A stretch of DNA of 64,000 nucleotides from Alphaproteobacteria bacterium MarineAlpha12_Bin1 (GTDB lineage: Bacteria > Pseudomonadota > Alphaproteobacteria > UBA6615), in the NCBI GenBank assembly GCA_002937505.1, contig PTJY01000003.1, positions 1 to 64,000 on the forward strand. The letters run 5' to 3'. Positions 9,117 to 18,439 of this stretch are shown here, in pieces. How positions within the stretch are numbered: the first letter of the stretch is position 1; every line of letters begins with the position of its first letter. The notes below the pieces were generated by a model. That model searched no databases. It was given only the letters and a program-made list of their open reading frames with translations, and was not told the DNA's origin. A program made the position numbers and the translations under genes.

Positions 9117-11948
9117 ATGCACAAAAAAATAATTGTTCGCGGAGCCCGTGAACACAATCTAAAAAATGTAGACATAGAACTGCCTAGAGATAGTTTAGTT
9201 GTAATAACAGGATTGTCCGGATCAGGAAAATCATCATTAGCTTTTGATACCATCTATGCTGAGGGACAGCGTCGTTATGTTGAGAGTCTGTCTGCCTATG
9301 CCCGCCAATTTTTAGAACTTATGCAAAAACCAAACGTAGACTCCATAGAGGGCCTGTCTCCAGCTATATCAATAGAACAAAAAACGTCAAGCCGAAATCC
9401 AAGATCAACTGTTGGAACAGTAACAGAGATCTATGATTACCTTAGACTGCTTTATGCTCGAATTGGGGTTCCTTATTCTCCAGCTACAGGATTACCAATA
9501 GAAGCACAGTCAGTAAGCCAGATGGTCGATTCCGTTATGGAGTTACATGAAGGTACACGTCTTTATATACTTTCACCAATAGCTAGACGTAGAAAAGGAG
9601 AGTTTCGCAAAGAATTAGAAATGCTACAAAAACGAGGATTCCAGAGAGTAAAAATAAATGACGAGATGTTTGAAATAGATCAAGCACCTAAACTTGATAA
9701 AAATTATTGGCACGATATAGAGGCAGTGGTTGATAGAATCGTTATAAGACCAGGCCTCGAATCACGATTAGCAGATTCTTTTGAAACCGCTCTTCAACTC
9801 TCAGATGGACTTGCAATCACAGAGAACGCTGACAACTCTAAACAAAAAATTTATTCAGCTAAATTTGCGTGTCCAGTTTCGGGTTTTACAATTGAAGAAA
9901 TAGAGCCAAGATTATTTTCATTTAATAACCCTCATGGAGCTTGTCCTGAATGTGACGGGCTAGGAAGTAAAGTAGTTATAGATGCTGAGCTCGTGGTGCC
10001 AGACAAAAATCTAAGTTTAAACAATGGTGCTATTGTTCCATGGTCCAAATCATCCAGCCCATATTACTTACAAACTCTTAATTCAATTGTTGAACACTAC
10101 AATTCTTCCATGGACAAACCTTGGAAACAGTTAAAAAAAGAAGTCCAAAAATCAATCCTATACGGCTCTGGCGAAACCCCTATTCTCATCAAATACAATG
10201 ATGGTACAAATATTTATGAAACTGAGAAACCATTCGAAGGTGTGATAAGCAACTTAGAAAGGCGATTGAGAGAAACAGATAGATCTTGGATACGTGAAGA
10301 AATTGTAAAGTACCAAACAACATCTATTTGTCAGGTTTGTGAAGGTAGTCGACTGAAACCTGAGGCTTTAGCTGTAAAAGTAAACAACTTGGAAATAAGC
10401 AAACTAACAGAAATGTCTATTTCTGATGCAGCTGAATGGTTTCAATTACTTCCCTCAAAATTATCAAGCAAGCAAAATGAAATCGGAGAAAGAATATTAA
10501 GAGAAGTAATTGATCGACTAAAATTTCTTAATGATGTTGGACTTGAATACCTAACTTTAGATCGGTCTGCTGGAACGTTGTCAGGAGGAGAAAGTCAAAG
10601 AATTCGGCTGGCTTCCCAAATTGGCTCGGGGTTAACTGGTGTATTGTATGTTCTTGATGAGCCATCAATAGGTCTACACCAACGTGATAATGAGCGGTTA
10701 CTTAATACGTTAAAGCGACTGAGAGATTTAGGAAACACGGTTATAGTAGTAGAGCACGATGAAGAGGCTATAAGAAGCGCTGATTACTTAATCGATATGG
10801 GTCCTGGTGCTGGAGTAAATGGGGGGGAGATTGTAGCAAATGGCACCCCAGAAAAGGTGATCAAACAAACCAAAAAGAGTCTAACTGCTAAGTATTTATC
10901 TGGAATTAAAAAGATACCAACCCCAAACAAGAGGAGATCTGCTAAATCAAATCAATTCCTAAAGATAGACGGAGCAGAAGGTAACAATCTAAGAAAAGTT
11001 AATGTCAAAATACCCCTTGGTACGTTCACCTGTGTTACTGGTGTTTCAGGCAGTGGCAAGTCATCTCTTATAATTGAGACACTCTTTAAATCTGCTGCGC
11101 GGCAACTAATGAAATCGCGATACAATCCAAGTCCCTACAAAACGATAAATGGATTGGATAACCTAGACAAAGTAATAGATATCAACCAATCTCCTATAGG
11201 CCGAACGCCTAGGTCAAATCCCGCAACTTATACTGGTGCATTTTCACCAATTCGTGACTGGTTTACTAATTTACCAGAGGCAAGAGCAAGAGGTTATAAA
11301 CCTGGGAGGTTTTCTTTTAATGTTAAAGGGGGTCGCTGCGAAACCTGTCAGGGTGATGGAGTTATAAAAATAGAAATGCACTTTTTACCAGATATCTATG
11401 TCGAATGTGAGGTCTGTCGGGGCAAAAGATATAATAGAGAAACCTTAGAAGTTGTGTACCGTGATAAATCAATTGCGGATATTCTCAATATGACGGTAGA
11501 GGAAGGCTGCATATTTTTTAAAGCAGTTCCTTCAATAAAAACAAAATTAGACTCACTAATGCAGGTGGGACTTGGATACGTCAAAATTGGACAACCAGCC
11601 ACCACTTTATCAGGGGGGGAGGCTCAGAGAGTTAAATTAGCCAAAGAGCTGTCCAAAAGATCTACCGGAAGAACACTGTATATATTGGACGAACCAACAA
11701 CGGGACTTCACTATGAGGATGTTAGAAAACTTCTAGACGTATTACACACCTTAGTAGATCAAGGAAATACAATTATTGTAATAGAACATAACTTAGAGGT
11801 GATAAAAACAGCAGATTGGATTATTGACATGGGACCTGAAGGTGGCCATCGAGGTGGAAAAATTATAGCCTCAGGAACACCAGAAAATTTAATTAAATCC
11901 AAAGCAAGCTATACAGGGCAGTATCTATCATCTTATTTAAAGCAATAA
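9117..11948 (+). CDS. uvrA: Excinuclease ABC subunit A
   Basis: Damage-sensing ATPase of nucleotide excision repair, acting as a dimer that loads UvrB at lesions. About 943 residues with two ABC-type ATPase units: Walker [10 protein letters not shown] near residue 33 and GVSGSGKSS in the second half; signature motifs LSGGESQR and LSGGEAQR; zinc-finger cysteine pairs (CPVSG…[22 protein letters not shown]…CEVCRG). The track begins at TTG 9111; ATG 9117 ([15 protein letters not shown]) is the more natural start, two codons later. Divergent from ssb. Confidence 0.98.
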   Translation: MHKKIIVRGAREHNLKNVDIELPRDSLVVITGLSGSGKSSLAFDTIYAEGQRRYVESLSAYARQFLELMQKPNVDSIEGLSPAISIEQKTSSRNPRSTVGTVTEIYDYLRLLYARIGVPYSPATGLPIEAQSVSQMVDSVMELHEGTRLYILSPIARRRKGEFRKELEMLQKRGFQRVKINDEMFEIDQAPKLDKNYWHDIEAVVDRIVIRPGLESRLADSFETALQLSDGLAITENADNSKQKIYSAKFACPVSGFTIEEIEPRLFSFNNPHGACPECDGLGSKVVIDAELVVPDKNLSLNNGAIVPWSKSSSPYYLQTLNSIVEHYNSSMDKPWKQLKKEVQKSILYGSGETPILIKYNDGTNIYETEKPFEGVISNLERRLRETDRSWIREEIVKYQTTSICQVCEGSRLKPEALAVKVNNLEISKLTEMSISDAAEWFQLLPSKLSSKQNEIGERILREVIDRLKFLNDVGLEYLTLDRSAGTLSGGESQRIRLASQIGSGLTGVLYVLDEPSIGLHQRDNERLLNTLKRLRDLGNTVIVVEHDEEAIRSADYLIDMGPGAGVNGGEIVANGTPEKVIKQTKKSLTAKYLSGIKKIPTPNKRRSAKSNQFLKIDGAEGNNLRKVNVKIPLGTFTCVTGVSGSGKSSLIIETLFKSAARQLMKSRYNPSPYKTINGLDNLDKVIDINQSPIGRTPRSNPATYTGAFSPIRDWFTNLPEARARGYKPGRFSFNVKGGRCETCQGDGVIKIEMHFLPDIYVECEVCRGKRYNRETLEVVYRDKSIADILNMTVEEGCIFFKAVPSIKTKLDSLMQVGLGYVKIGQPATTLSGGEAQRVKLAKELSKRSTGRTLYILDEPTTGLHYEDVRKLLDVLHTLVDQGNTIIVIEHNLEVIKTADWIIDMGPEGGHRGGKIIASGTPENLIKSKASYTGQYLSSYLKQ

Positions 11949-12014
11949 ATAATAGAGAAATAGATTATTATTATCATAGTAACTCGGGGCCCAAATTCTT
12001 AGATTAGTGCCTCC

Positions 12015-13529
12015 TTATTTATTATACACTCCATCTAAATGGTATCCATCTAAGGCAGCCTTAACCAAGTCATCTCCACTTTTAAAGTCATACGCTTGAT
12101 ACATTCGAGACTTAGCAACAAAGGGGGGGCCCGCATAAAATTTTTCATACTGTTCATGTCTTCCAGCGAATTCCGAACCTATAATATCCCATGCAAGCTT
12201 AAGTAGTTTTACTTTTTCTTCACTAGTGTATTCAGATGATTTTATATATCTATCTATATCAGATCTGATTTCAGGGTTCTTAAAATCCAGACTGCTAGAT
12301 GGAAGTTGAATTACACCTCCACCGCAAAGCTCTCTCATCCAATTTAAAATTTTGGGATACACCTCAGCTTGCAAAACGATTGCCGCATAAAGGGCCTGTC
12401 TACCTGGCTCGACAACTCCTTCACTAATTTCAGTACTGGTAGCTATTTGAGCCTCTACTAATCCCTCTAACATCGCAGCGTAACTAGCCATCTCGCCCAA
12501 CAAGGAACTCACTGCAGGAACGTTAATCACGCCATTCATTTCAGCTATTCTTTTTGATAAACCCATTAAAAACTTTAATTTAACGCAAAGTCTGATTTGT
12601 GCTTGATGATTACCCATTGAATGAGCACTAGTTTTCCACCATTGATCTCTACAGATTTTAATATTTTTAAATACAAAAACCTGCTCCCAAGGCACAAAGA
12701 CTTCATCAAAAACCACCAATGAATCTGATTCATCGAATCTAGATGCGAGTGGATAATCAAAAACACTGCTGCCAGATAAAGCATATGATTTCCGAGAATA
12801 AATTTTTAAACCTGGTGCATTACAGGGAACAACCACATTAATGGCATGTTTTTCATCGCCTGGACTTAAAGGTGTTATTTGACTTAGACATAAATAATCT
12901 GAAAGAGCAGTTCCTGTACCCAACATTTGAGCACCATGTATGATTACACCATCTGAGGTTTCTTCTGTTACCCCGGCATAAAGATTATTTGGCTCCTGTT
13001 GATGCATTGATTTAGAACGATCAATCTGAGGAGGAATGATTGTGTAGGTTATATATTTGTCATTATCTCTCGCAAATTCAAAAAACTTCAAAAGGTTGGC
13101 AGCCATCTGGTTGTTTTCATCGATTTCGAACACTTTAGGATTAGATGCCCAACCCACAAAAAACCCAGCCACATGATCAGGGCTACGCCCCATAAGTCCA
13201 AACGTTTCTTGTGCCCACCTTTCGATAGCAAGCTTTCTTAAGTACATGTCGTCAATATTTTTTGGTATCTGCCATATACGATTAACCGGAAGGTCAGAAC
13301 CGGGAGATGTGAAAGTCATTAATTTTCTATTATCGGGATCACTCGATATATCATATAATGTCGCAATGGATCTTACTGCCTCACAAAAAGAAGGATGAGT
13401 AGTAACATCGTTGACCTGTTCCCCATTAATAAAAACACGCCTACCGTCATTTTTAATGTCGTCGATATATTGTTCACCAGTTCTTAGCCCGTTGGCAAAC
13501 CGCTTATCGGCCATATAACTTAAAGCCAT
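12015..13529 (-). CDS. 4-hydroxyphenylacetate 3-hydroxylase (HpaB/PvcC) family monooxygenase
   Basis: FADH2-dependent aromatic hydroxylase family, 504 residues. Family hallmarks include the N-terminal RTGEQYIDDIKNDGRRVFINGE, the central VVVPCNAPGLKIYSR and FDYPLASRFDESD region that contacts flavin, and FVPWEQVFVF. Such enzymes ortho-hydroxylate phenolic substrates with reduced flavin supplied by a separate reductase (HpaC). No HpaC-like gene is present nearby, so reductant must come from elsewhere in the genome. A strong AGGAGG precedes the ATG. The gene converges on uvrA and is divergent from the DUF1330 gene. The true substrate is not known. Confidence 0.88.
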   Translation of the reverse strand: MALSYMADKRFANGLRTGEQYIDDIKNDGRRVFINGEQVNDVTTHPSFCEAVRSIATLYDISSDPDNRKLMTFTSPGSDLPVNRIWQIPKNIDDMYLRKLAIERWAQETFGLMGRSPDHVAGFFVGWASNPKVFEIDENNQMAANLLKFFEFARDNDKYITYTIIPPQIDRSKSMHQQEPNNLYAGVTEETSDGVIIHGAQMLGTGTALSDYLCLSQITPLSPGDEKHAINVVVPCNAPGLKIYSRKSYALSGSSVFDYPLASRFDESDSLVVFDEVFVPWEQVFVFKNIKICRDQWWKTSAHSMGNHQAQIRLCVKLKFLMGLSKRIAEMNGVINVPAVSSLLGEMASYAAMLEGLVEAQIATSTEISEGVVEPGRQALYAAIVLQAEVYPKILNWMRELCGGGVIQLPSSSLDFKNPEIRSDIDRYIKSSEYTSEEKVKLLKLAWDIIGSEFAGRHEQYEKFYAGPPFVAKSRMYQAYDFKSGDDLVKAALDGYHLDGVYNK

Positions 13530-13642
13530 TGCGATTTTTCCTCCTAGATAACTTTTAAATACACCATTTATTCTAGTGTCTTTTACATAGAAAGTTTATT
13601 CTGTGATATTAAAATAGTCTTAACAATTGAAAGGAAAGTAAC

Positions 13643-13927
13643 ATGGCCACATACATGATTGTAGATAGCAAAGTAAACAATCCAGAATCAATGAAAGAGT
13701 ATTCAGATAACGTCGCAGCAACGATCAGGCAACATGGGGGAGAAGTATTAATTGGAAGTAAATCAATAAACTTAATAGAAGGTGACTGGAATCCTGAAAG
13801 GATAGTTATTGTTAAATTTGAAGACGATGCCGCCTTTAAAGGTTGGTATAATTCTCCTGAATACCAAAAAATACTGCCAGCACGACTAAGATCCGCCAGT
13901 GATAATATAATTACAGTAGAAAATTAG
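13643..13927 (+). CDS. DUF1330 family protein
   Basis: Small cytoplasmic protein, 94 residues, of the DUF1330 family (dimeric alpha-beta-barrel fold). Typical signs are the N-terminal [17 protein letters not shown] strand-helix and the EFPD-like segment [18 protein letters not shown] followed by [11 protein letters not shown]. No enzymatic role is established for the family. A good ribosome site (GAAAGGAAAG) precedes the ATG. It ends only 4 bases before the trmFO start, so the two are probably translated from one message. Confidence 0.88.
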   Translation: MATYMIVDSKVNNPESMKEYSDNVAATIRQHGGEVLIGSKSINLIEGDWNPERIVIVKFEDDAAFKGWYNSPEYQKILPARLRSASDNIITVEN

Positions 13928-13931
13928 TTTT

Positions 13932-15332
13932 GTGGTTAGAAAAATTAATATAACAAAAAAAAGTATACAGCCGGTGCATATAATCGGCGGAGGGCTTGCT
14001 GGCTCCGAAGCCGCCTGGCAACTAGCCGAATCAAACATACCTGTTGTCTTACATGAAATGCGTCCTGTCCGTAAGACGGATGCTCATCAAAGTGACAAAC
14101 TAGCAGAACTTGTTTGTTCAAATTCATTCCGTTCAGATGACGCAAGTTTTAACGCTGTAGGCTTACTGCACGAAGAAATGAGACGTCTAGGGTCATTAAT
14201 CATAAAGACAGCTGATAACAATAAGATACCAGCGGGTGGAGCCTTGGCTGTTGACCGGGAAAACTTTTCCAATGAAGTGAGTGAAGCCATAGAAAAACAT
14301 CCATTCATAAGCATTAAACGAGAAGAAATCATTTCTCTAAAAAATAATGATTGGAAACATGTTATACTTGCCACAGGCCCTTTAACATCAAAATCAATTT
14401 CAAACGAAATAATTCAATTGTCAGGTCAGGATAATCTTGCCTTCTTTGATGCAATTGCACCCATTCTGTATGCCGAATCAATCGACTATAATAAAGCCTG
14501 GTTTCAGTCTCGATATGATAAGGTTGGACCTGGGGGAAATGGTAAAGATTACATTAACTGCCCACTAAGCAGAGAACAATTTGAGAATTTTGTTGATGAT
14601 CTATTAGACGCAGATAAGACTGAGTTTCATGAGTGGGAAAAAACAACTCCATATTTTGAAGGCTGTTTACCCATTGAAGTAATTGCTAGCCGTGGACGAG
14701 AGAGTTTAAGGTTTGGCCCAATGAAACCTGTGGGCCTCACTGATCCAAGAACCGGTCAAAGAGCTCATGCTGTTGTACAATTAAGACAAGATAACAAACT
14801 AGGCACATTGTATAATATGGTCGGATTTCAAACTAAACTTAAGTATTCGTTCCAAGAAACTATTTTTAGGTCAATACCTGGCCTCTCTAATGCCGAATTT
14901 GCACGCTTTGGTGGCATTCATCGAAATACATTTGTAAACAGTCCAAGGATATTAGACTCCCAATTAAGTCTAAAACAAATGCCTCACGTTCGCTTCGCAG
15001 GTCAAATTACTGGTGTAGAGGGTTACGTTGAAAGTGCTGCTACTGGTTTACTCGCTGGTATTTTTACAGCAGCTCACTGCCTAAATAGACCATTAATAAA
15101 TCCTCCTTTTACCACAGCACATGGAGCGCTTCTAAGCCATATCACAGGGGGAGCAAAAGCTGACATGTTCCAGCCAATGAATATTAATTTTGGACTTTTT
15201 CCTCCCCTTTCAAGTGAGACGAAAAAAAGTAAAAAAGTAAAAAGCAGAAAAAGAGAGAGAAGAGAAGCTGTTTCTAAACGAGCCTTGATTGATCTTGACG
15301 CATGGCTCAATACGATTAGCCTAGCTGCTTAA
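13932..15332 (+). CDS. trmFO: Methylenetetrahydrofolate-tRNA-(uracil-5-)-methyltransferase TrmFO
   Basis: Flavin- and folate-dependent enzyme that makes 5-methyluridine at position 54 of tRNA T loops. 466 residues. FAD-binding motif [14 protein letters not shown] is at 16-29; the conserved [11 protein letters not shown] (Cys62) and NCPLSREQF cysteines match the two functional cysteines known in the Bacillus enzyme; [11 protein letters not shown] and [12 protein letters not shown] are further family blocks. The C-terminus ends in a basic tail ([14 protein letters not shown]). The GTG start has no strong ribosome site and is probably reached by coupling from DUF1330. Confidence 0.96.
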   Translation: MVRKINITKKSIQPVHIIGGGLAGSEAAWQLAESNIPVVLHEMRPVRKTDAHQSDKLAELVCSNSFRSDDASFNAVGLLHEEMRRLGSLIIKTADNNKIPAGGALAVDRENFSNEVSEAIEKHPFISIKREEIISLKNNDWKHVILATGPLTSKSISNEIIQLSGQDNLAFFDAIAPILYAESIDYNKAWFQSRYDKVGPGGNGKDYINCPLSREQFENFVDDLLDADKTEFHEWEKTTPYFEGCLPIEVIASRGRESLRFGPMKPVGLTDPRTGQRAHAVVQLRQDNKLGTLYNMVGFQTKLKYSFQETIFRSIPGLSNAEFARFGGIHRNTFVNSPRILDSQLSLKQMPHVRFAGQITGVEGYVESAATGLLAGIFTAAHCLNRPLINPPFTTAHGALLSHITGGAKADMFQPMNINFGLFPPLSSETKKSKKVKSRKRERREAVSKRALIDLDAWLNTISLAA

Positions 15333-15378
15333 AGGTTAAGAAACCACTTAAATAAAATAGCTCAGCTAGGATTGATCA

Positions 15379-15810
15379 ATGAAAGAAACAGTTCCATTTA
15401 AAATTAAAGGCATAGACCACGTCGTCTTGCGAGTTAAAAACCTTAAATCAATGATGTCATTTTACTGTGATGTTCTGGGCTGTAAAATTGATGATGAGAA
15501 CAAAGAATTAGGACTTTATCAGCTTCGCGCTGGGTCCCAGCTTATTGATCTGATTCCCATTGACGAATTACTAGGCAGCCAAGGAGGCCCTGCCCCAAGC
15601 TCTGATGGACACAATATGGACCATTTTGCCCTACAAATATCTCCATATGACGATGAGTCTATTCGAGAATATCTATCTAAATTTGGAGTAAAACTTGGAG
15701 AAACAAGAGTCCGTCGCGGTGCAGAAGGAAAAGGGCTAAGCATACAAATTAGAGACCCAGAAGGAAATTGTGTTGAGCTCAAAGGCCCACAGAACAGTCA
15801 TATAAAATAA
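15379..15810 (+). CDS. VOC (glyoxalase/bleomycin resistance/dioxygenase) family protein
   Basis: Single vicinal-oxygen-chelate module, 143 residues. It starts with IDHVVLRVKNLKSMMSFYCDVLG, the classic VOC opening carrying the first metal-ligand histidine, has MDHFALQISPYD as the central ligand block and ends IRDPEGNCVELKGP with the C-terminal glutamate. The fold uses a divalent metal for isomerase, dioxygenase or fosfomycin-type reactions; which one applies here cannot be told. It is the last gene of the plus-strand group with DUF1330 and trmFO and converges on the squalene-synthase-like gene with a 9-bp gap. Confidence 0.88.
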   Translation: MKETVPFKIKGIDHVVLRVKNLKSMMSFYCDVLGCKIDDENKELGLYQLRAGSQLIDLIPIDELLGSQGGPAPSSDGHNMDHFALQISPYDDESIREYLSKFGVKLGETRVRRGAEGKGLSIQIRDPEGNCVELKGPQNSHIK

Positions 15811-15819
15811 TTTACCCTT

Positions 15820-16650
15820 CTAATAACTACCAAAAGAATTTCGAATAGTTAATTTTAAAGCCTTTAAGTTAGAAGATTGTACAGAAACCGTAGGATCGAA
15901 TCTCTCATTTTTTAAGAGAGATATGTAACTATCTGCAATAGCGGCTAGTAGAAGAACAGAGTTGGCGCCTTTCGGAATATCATTTTTTAAATCACGCGCT
16001 TCGACGATTTTTTCCTCAGCCTTACAAACCACTTCTTTTATTGCTTCCTTTAACTGTCCAACTGAAGAAGGGTTCAGCAAATTGGTTTTGCTTAAATTAT
16101 AATTCATTATAAGGCTCTCTGGTATGTAAACTCGTTTGTTTTGAGCGTGAAACCCTACTGATCGCATAAGCCCAATCAAAGCCCAAGCAGTGCCGATTAG
16201 GTTTGCAGCCTTAATGGGTGCACCCTTAGAATAGCCTAAAACATTCATTGCTAATCTTGATAAAACTCCGGATGTATTAAGTGCGTAAGCCTCAAGTTCA
16301 TCAATGTTTTCAAGTGGGGAATCATTAAGATCAAAACTACGCGCCTTAATTAAATCATAAAAAGGTTTAGAAACAAGCTCAAACTTTTTTATTGCTTTAG
16401 CCAGCTCCATAACAACAGGATGATTTATTGTTTCTCCTTCATAGATACTAGAGATTGTCTCATCCCACCATTTTAAACGAATCTGACCAAGAATTGGCTC
16501 ACTTACCAATTCTCTGGTCCGCGCAATATCTGAATTAAAAGCGTAAAGAGAGAATATAGCTTCACGATAACCTTTAGGTGCAAATAATGCTGTTAAATAC
16601 CTGTCAGGATCATAAGCTTTTACTTCGCTTGCACAGTAGGATATTTTCAT
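15820..16650 (-). CDS. Squalene/phytoene synthase family protein, NDUFAF6-like
   Basis: 276-residue trans-isoprenyl-diphosphate synthase fold. It reads FNSDIARTRELVSEPILG followed by IRLKWWDE where true squalene/phytoene synthases carry the first aspartate-rich DxxxD motif, and LMRSVGFHAQ…VYIPESL where they carry the second (…LRD…ED…YLP). The metal-binding aspartates therefore look lost, while the helical scaffold is retained. This is the pattern of the alphaproteobacterial/mitochondrial branch represented by NDUFAF6, a complex I assembly factor. I infer an assembly or quinone-related role rather than terpene synthesis. No carotenoid or hopanoid gene is nearby, which agrees. Confidence 0.82.
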   Translation of the reverse strand: MKISYCASEVKAYDPDRYLTALFAPKGYREAIFSLYAFNSDIARTRELVSEPILGQIRLKWWDETISSIYEGETINHPVVMELAKAIKKFELVSKPFYDLIKARSFDLNDSPLENIDELEAYALNTSGVLSRLAMNVLGYSKGAPIKAANLIGTAWALIGLMRSVGFHAQNKRVYIPESLIMNYNLSKTNLLNPSSVGQLKEAIKEVVCKAEEKIVEARDLKNDIPKGANSVLLLAAIADSYISLLKNERFDPTVSVQSSNLKALKLTIRNSFGSY

Positions 16651-16748
16651 GTCTGAATTAGTTTATATTTGAAAAAACTATACTGCAAAATAATATGTTT
16701 AATTTAAACGTAAATTTTTTACGAACAATAGGATGAAAAGAAAATATC

Positions 16749-16757
16749 TGCTATAAT
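16749..16757 (+). promoter_or_regulatory. Extended -10 promoter for the small peptide/PuuD-like pair
   Basis: TGCTATAAT is a perfect TGnTATAAT extended -10 element, 34 bp before the ATG of the 31-codon gene. There is no good -35 hexamer at 17 bp, which is usual for extended -10 promoters. A second possible promoter, TTGAAA-16 bp-TAATAT, lies at 16669-16696. Confidence 0.6.
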
Positions 16758-16791
16758 GTGATTCGTTTCATTTAACGGGGAGAGCTCATAC

Positions 16792-16887
16792 ATGAAAAAC
16801 CCATTGGAATCATTACACACCACCGTTGTCTTAGGAGTAGTCATGACAGTTATTATGGTACTGGTTGCTCTTGGCATTGGTTCTTAA
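16792..16887 (+). CDS. 31-residue single-pass membrane peptide
   Basis: Below the ORF-track size limit. The ATG at 16792 is preceded by GGGGAGAG and encodes MKNPLESLHTTVV, then a strongly hydrophobic stretch (LGVVMTVIMVLVALGIGS) and a stop. The composition predicts one transmembrane helix with a short polar N-terminus. It lies 35 bp downstream of an extended -10 promoter and 19 bp upstream of the PuuD-like membrane protein gene, which has its own AGGAGG. Position, ribosome site and clean hydrophobicity support a real gene, perhaps a small partner of the next protein. I do not recognise a named family. Confidence 0.68.
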   Translation: MKNPLESLHTTVVLGVVMTVIMVLVALGIGS

Positions 16888-16906
16888 ACGCTAGGAGGAA
16901 ATAATA

Positions 16907-17407
16907 ATGGAATTCGCTGAACATCTCATTCGTTGGTTCCACGTCCTCAGTGGCGTTATGTGGATAGGTCTTTTGTGGTATCTAAATTTTGTACAGGTGC
17001 CAACAATGCCAAAAATTCCGGATGATCTAAAACCTGCAATTGGAAAACATATTGCTCCGGCCGTATTATTTTGGTTTCGCTGGAGTGCAGCATCAACTGT
17101 TCTCTGGGGACTGATCCTTGCCTGGATGGAAGGGTATTTAGGCGCAGTTCTTTCCATAGGACTTACTGATGGAAGCACCACGAGCGCCTTATTAGGCATT
17201 GCTATGTGGTTCGGTCTAATTATGGCATTTAATGTCTGGTTCGTTATATGGCCAAACCAAAAAATTGCCTTGGGTTTAATTGAGGTAGCTGATGAATCTT
17301 CTAAACCTAAAGCTGCAAGAAAAGCTATGCTTTTCTCACGAACAAACACTTTATTATCAATTCCTATGCTTTATGGAATGGTTGCTTTCCAAAATCCTCC
17401 ATTTTAA
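16907..17407 (+). CDS. PuuD-like (urate hydroxylase N-terminal domain) integral membrane protein
   Basis: 166 residues with about four transmembrane helices. It matches the membrane part of PuuD-type proteins (FHVLSGVMWIGLLWYLNFVQ, VPTMPKIPDDLKPAIGKHIAP, FWFRWSAA). Full-length PuuD urate hydroxylases are about 400 residues and end in a cytochrome c domain; here there is no CxxCH motif and the protein stops after the fourth helix. Conserved histidines near helices 1 and 2 could bind heme. No other purine catabolism gene is present, so urate oxidation is not assured. The start follows a near-perfect CTAGGAGGAAATAATA. Confidence 0.78.
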   Translation: MEFAEHLIRWFHVLSGVMWIGLLWYLNFVQVPTMPKIPDDLKPAIGKHIAPAVLFWFRWSAASTVLWGLILAWMEGYLGAVLSIGLTDGSTTSALLGIAMWFGLIMAFNVWFVIWPNQKIALGLIEVADESSKPKAARKAMLFSRTNTLLSIPMLYGMVAFQNPPF

Positions 17408-17431
17408 TAAGCTTTAGACTATACAAGAAAG

Positions 17432-17462
17432 ATAACGGGGTTTTATACCCCGTTATTTTTTT
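17432..17462 (+). terminator. Rho-independent terminator after the PuuD-like gene
   Basis: ATAACGGGG and CCCCGTTAT form a perfect 9-bp stem with a 7-base loop, followed directly by a run of T. It lies 25 bp after the PuuD-like stop and closes the two-gene unit that starts at the extended -10 promoter. Confidence 0.93.
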
Positions 17463-17494
17463 GAGAAGATAGAAGACCAAATTTAAAAAATTAT

Positions 17495-18430
17495 CTAATC
17501 CGGAGATTTTTCCTGCTCTAATTCCGCACTGAAAGATTCTCTTGATAACTTAAGTAACATTAATGCCGGAACAGCAATAAAGATCGATGAATATGTACCA
17601 ATTAAAACTCCCCAGATCATGGCTAATGCGAAGTCTCTAATAATAGCGCCGCCAAATATTGTCAGAGCAAGTAATGCGATAAGAGTTGTAACACTAGTCA
17701 AAAAAGTACGTGACAAAGTTCTGTTCAAAGCTAGGTTAAATAAATCTGGCATTGCCAGTTTTTTGTAACGCCTAAGTTCTTCTCTAACACGATCATAAAT
17801 TACGACCGTATCATTTATGGAATAACCAGCAATAGTAAGTATTGCTGCTACTGTGGCCAAGTTAAATTCTAATTGGGTCAAAGCAAAAAGCCCTATGGTG
17901 CTAATAACATCATGGCTCAGGGCTATTACAGCTCCGACACCAAATTGCCATTCAAAACGAAACCAAATATATATAAGTATAGCGGCTAGAGCCAGAGATA
18001 CAGCCAGTACCGCCGCCCTTATTAGCTCTGCCCCAACTGTGGGTCCAACAGATTCAGTTCTCCTGTATTCCTGAACAAGTCCGTCTAAAGAATTCTTTAC
18101 AATGGATATAGCTTTTTGTTGAGCATCTTCTCCTCCATCTTGTTGCTGAACTCTAATTAGGACATCTCGTGGATCGCCAAATTTTTGCACCTGGACCTCA
18201 CCTAGGCCTAAAGCACCAAGCTTAAGACGAAGTTGTTCAATATTTGCTATCTTTTGAGTTTTAATTTCAATCAATATACCTCCCCGAAAATCAATTCCGA
18301 GATTTAGTCCCTGATATATATATGCACCTAGAGAAACAAGAATTAGAAAAATTGAAAAAACAAAAGCAACTTTTCTTTTGCTTATAAAGTTAATAGAAGT
18401 ATCGGGCGGAATTATTGTAAGTAAGCGCAT
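17495..18430 (-). CDS. secF: Protein translocase subunit SecF
   Basis: Inner-membrane partner of SecD that uses proton motive force to help pull proteins through SecYEG. 311 residues with six transmembrane helices: one at residues ~20-40, a periplasmic domain opening GIDFRGGILIEI, then five helices. The family signature AGYSINDTVVIYDRVRE follows helix 4. It lies 9 bp downstream of secD in the same reading direction, in the standard yajC-secD-secF order. The C-terminus ends in a short charged cytoplasmic tail. Confidence 0.97.
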   Translation of the reverse strand: MRLLTIIPPDTSINFISKRKVAFVFSIFLILVSLGAYIYQGLNLGIDFRGGILIEIKTQKIANIEQLRLKLGALGLGEVQVQKFGDPRDVLIRVQQQDGGEDAQQKAISIVKNSLDGLVQEYRRTESVGPTVGAELIRAAVLAVSLALAAILIYIWFRFEWQFGVGAVIALSHDVISTIGLFALTQLEFNLATVAAILTIAGYSINDTVVIYDRVREELRRYKKLAMPDLFNLALNRTLSRTFLTSVTTLIALLALTIFGGAIIRDFALAMIWGVLIGTYSSIFIAVPALMLLKLSRESFSAELEQEKSPD

Positions 18431-18439
18431 AATGTATTC

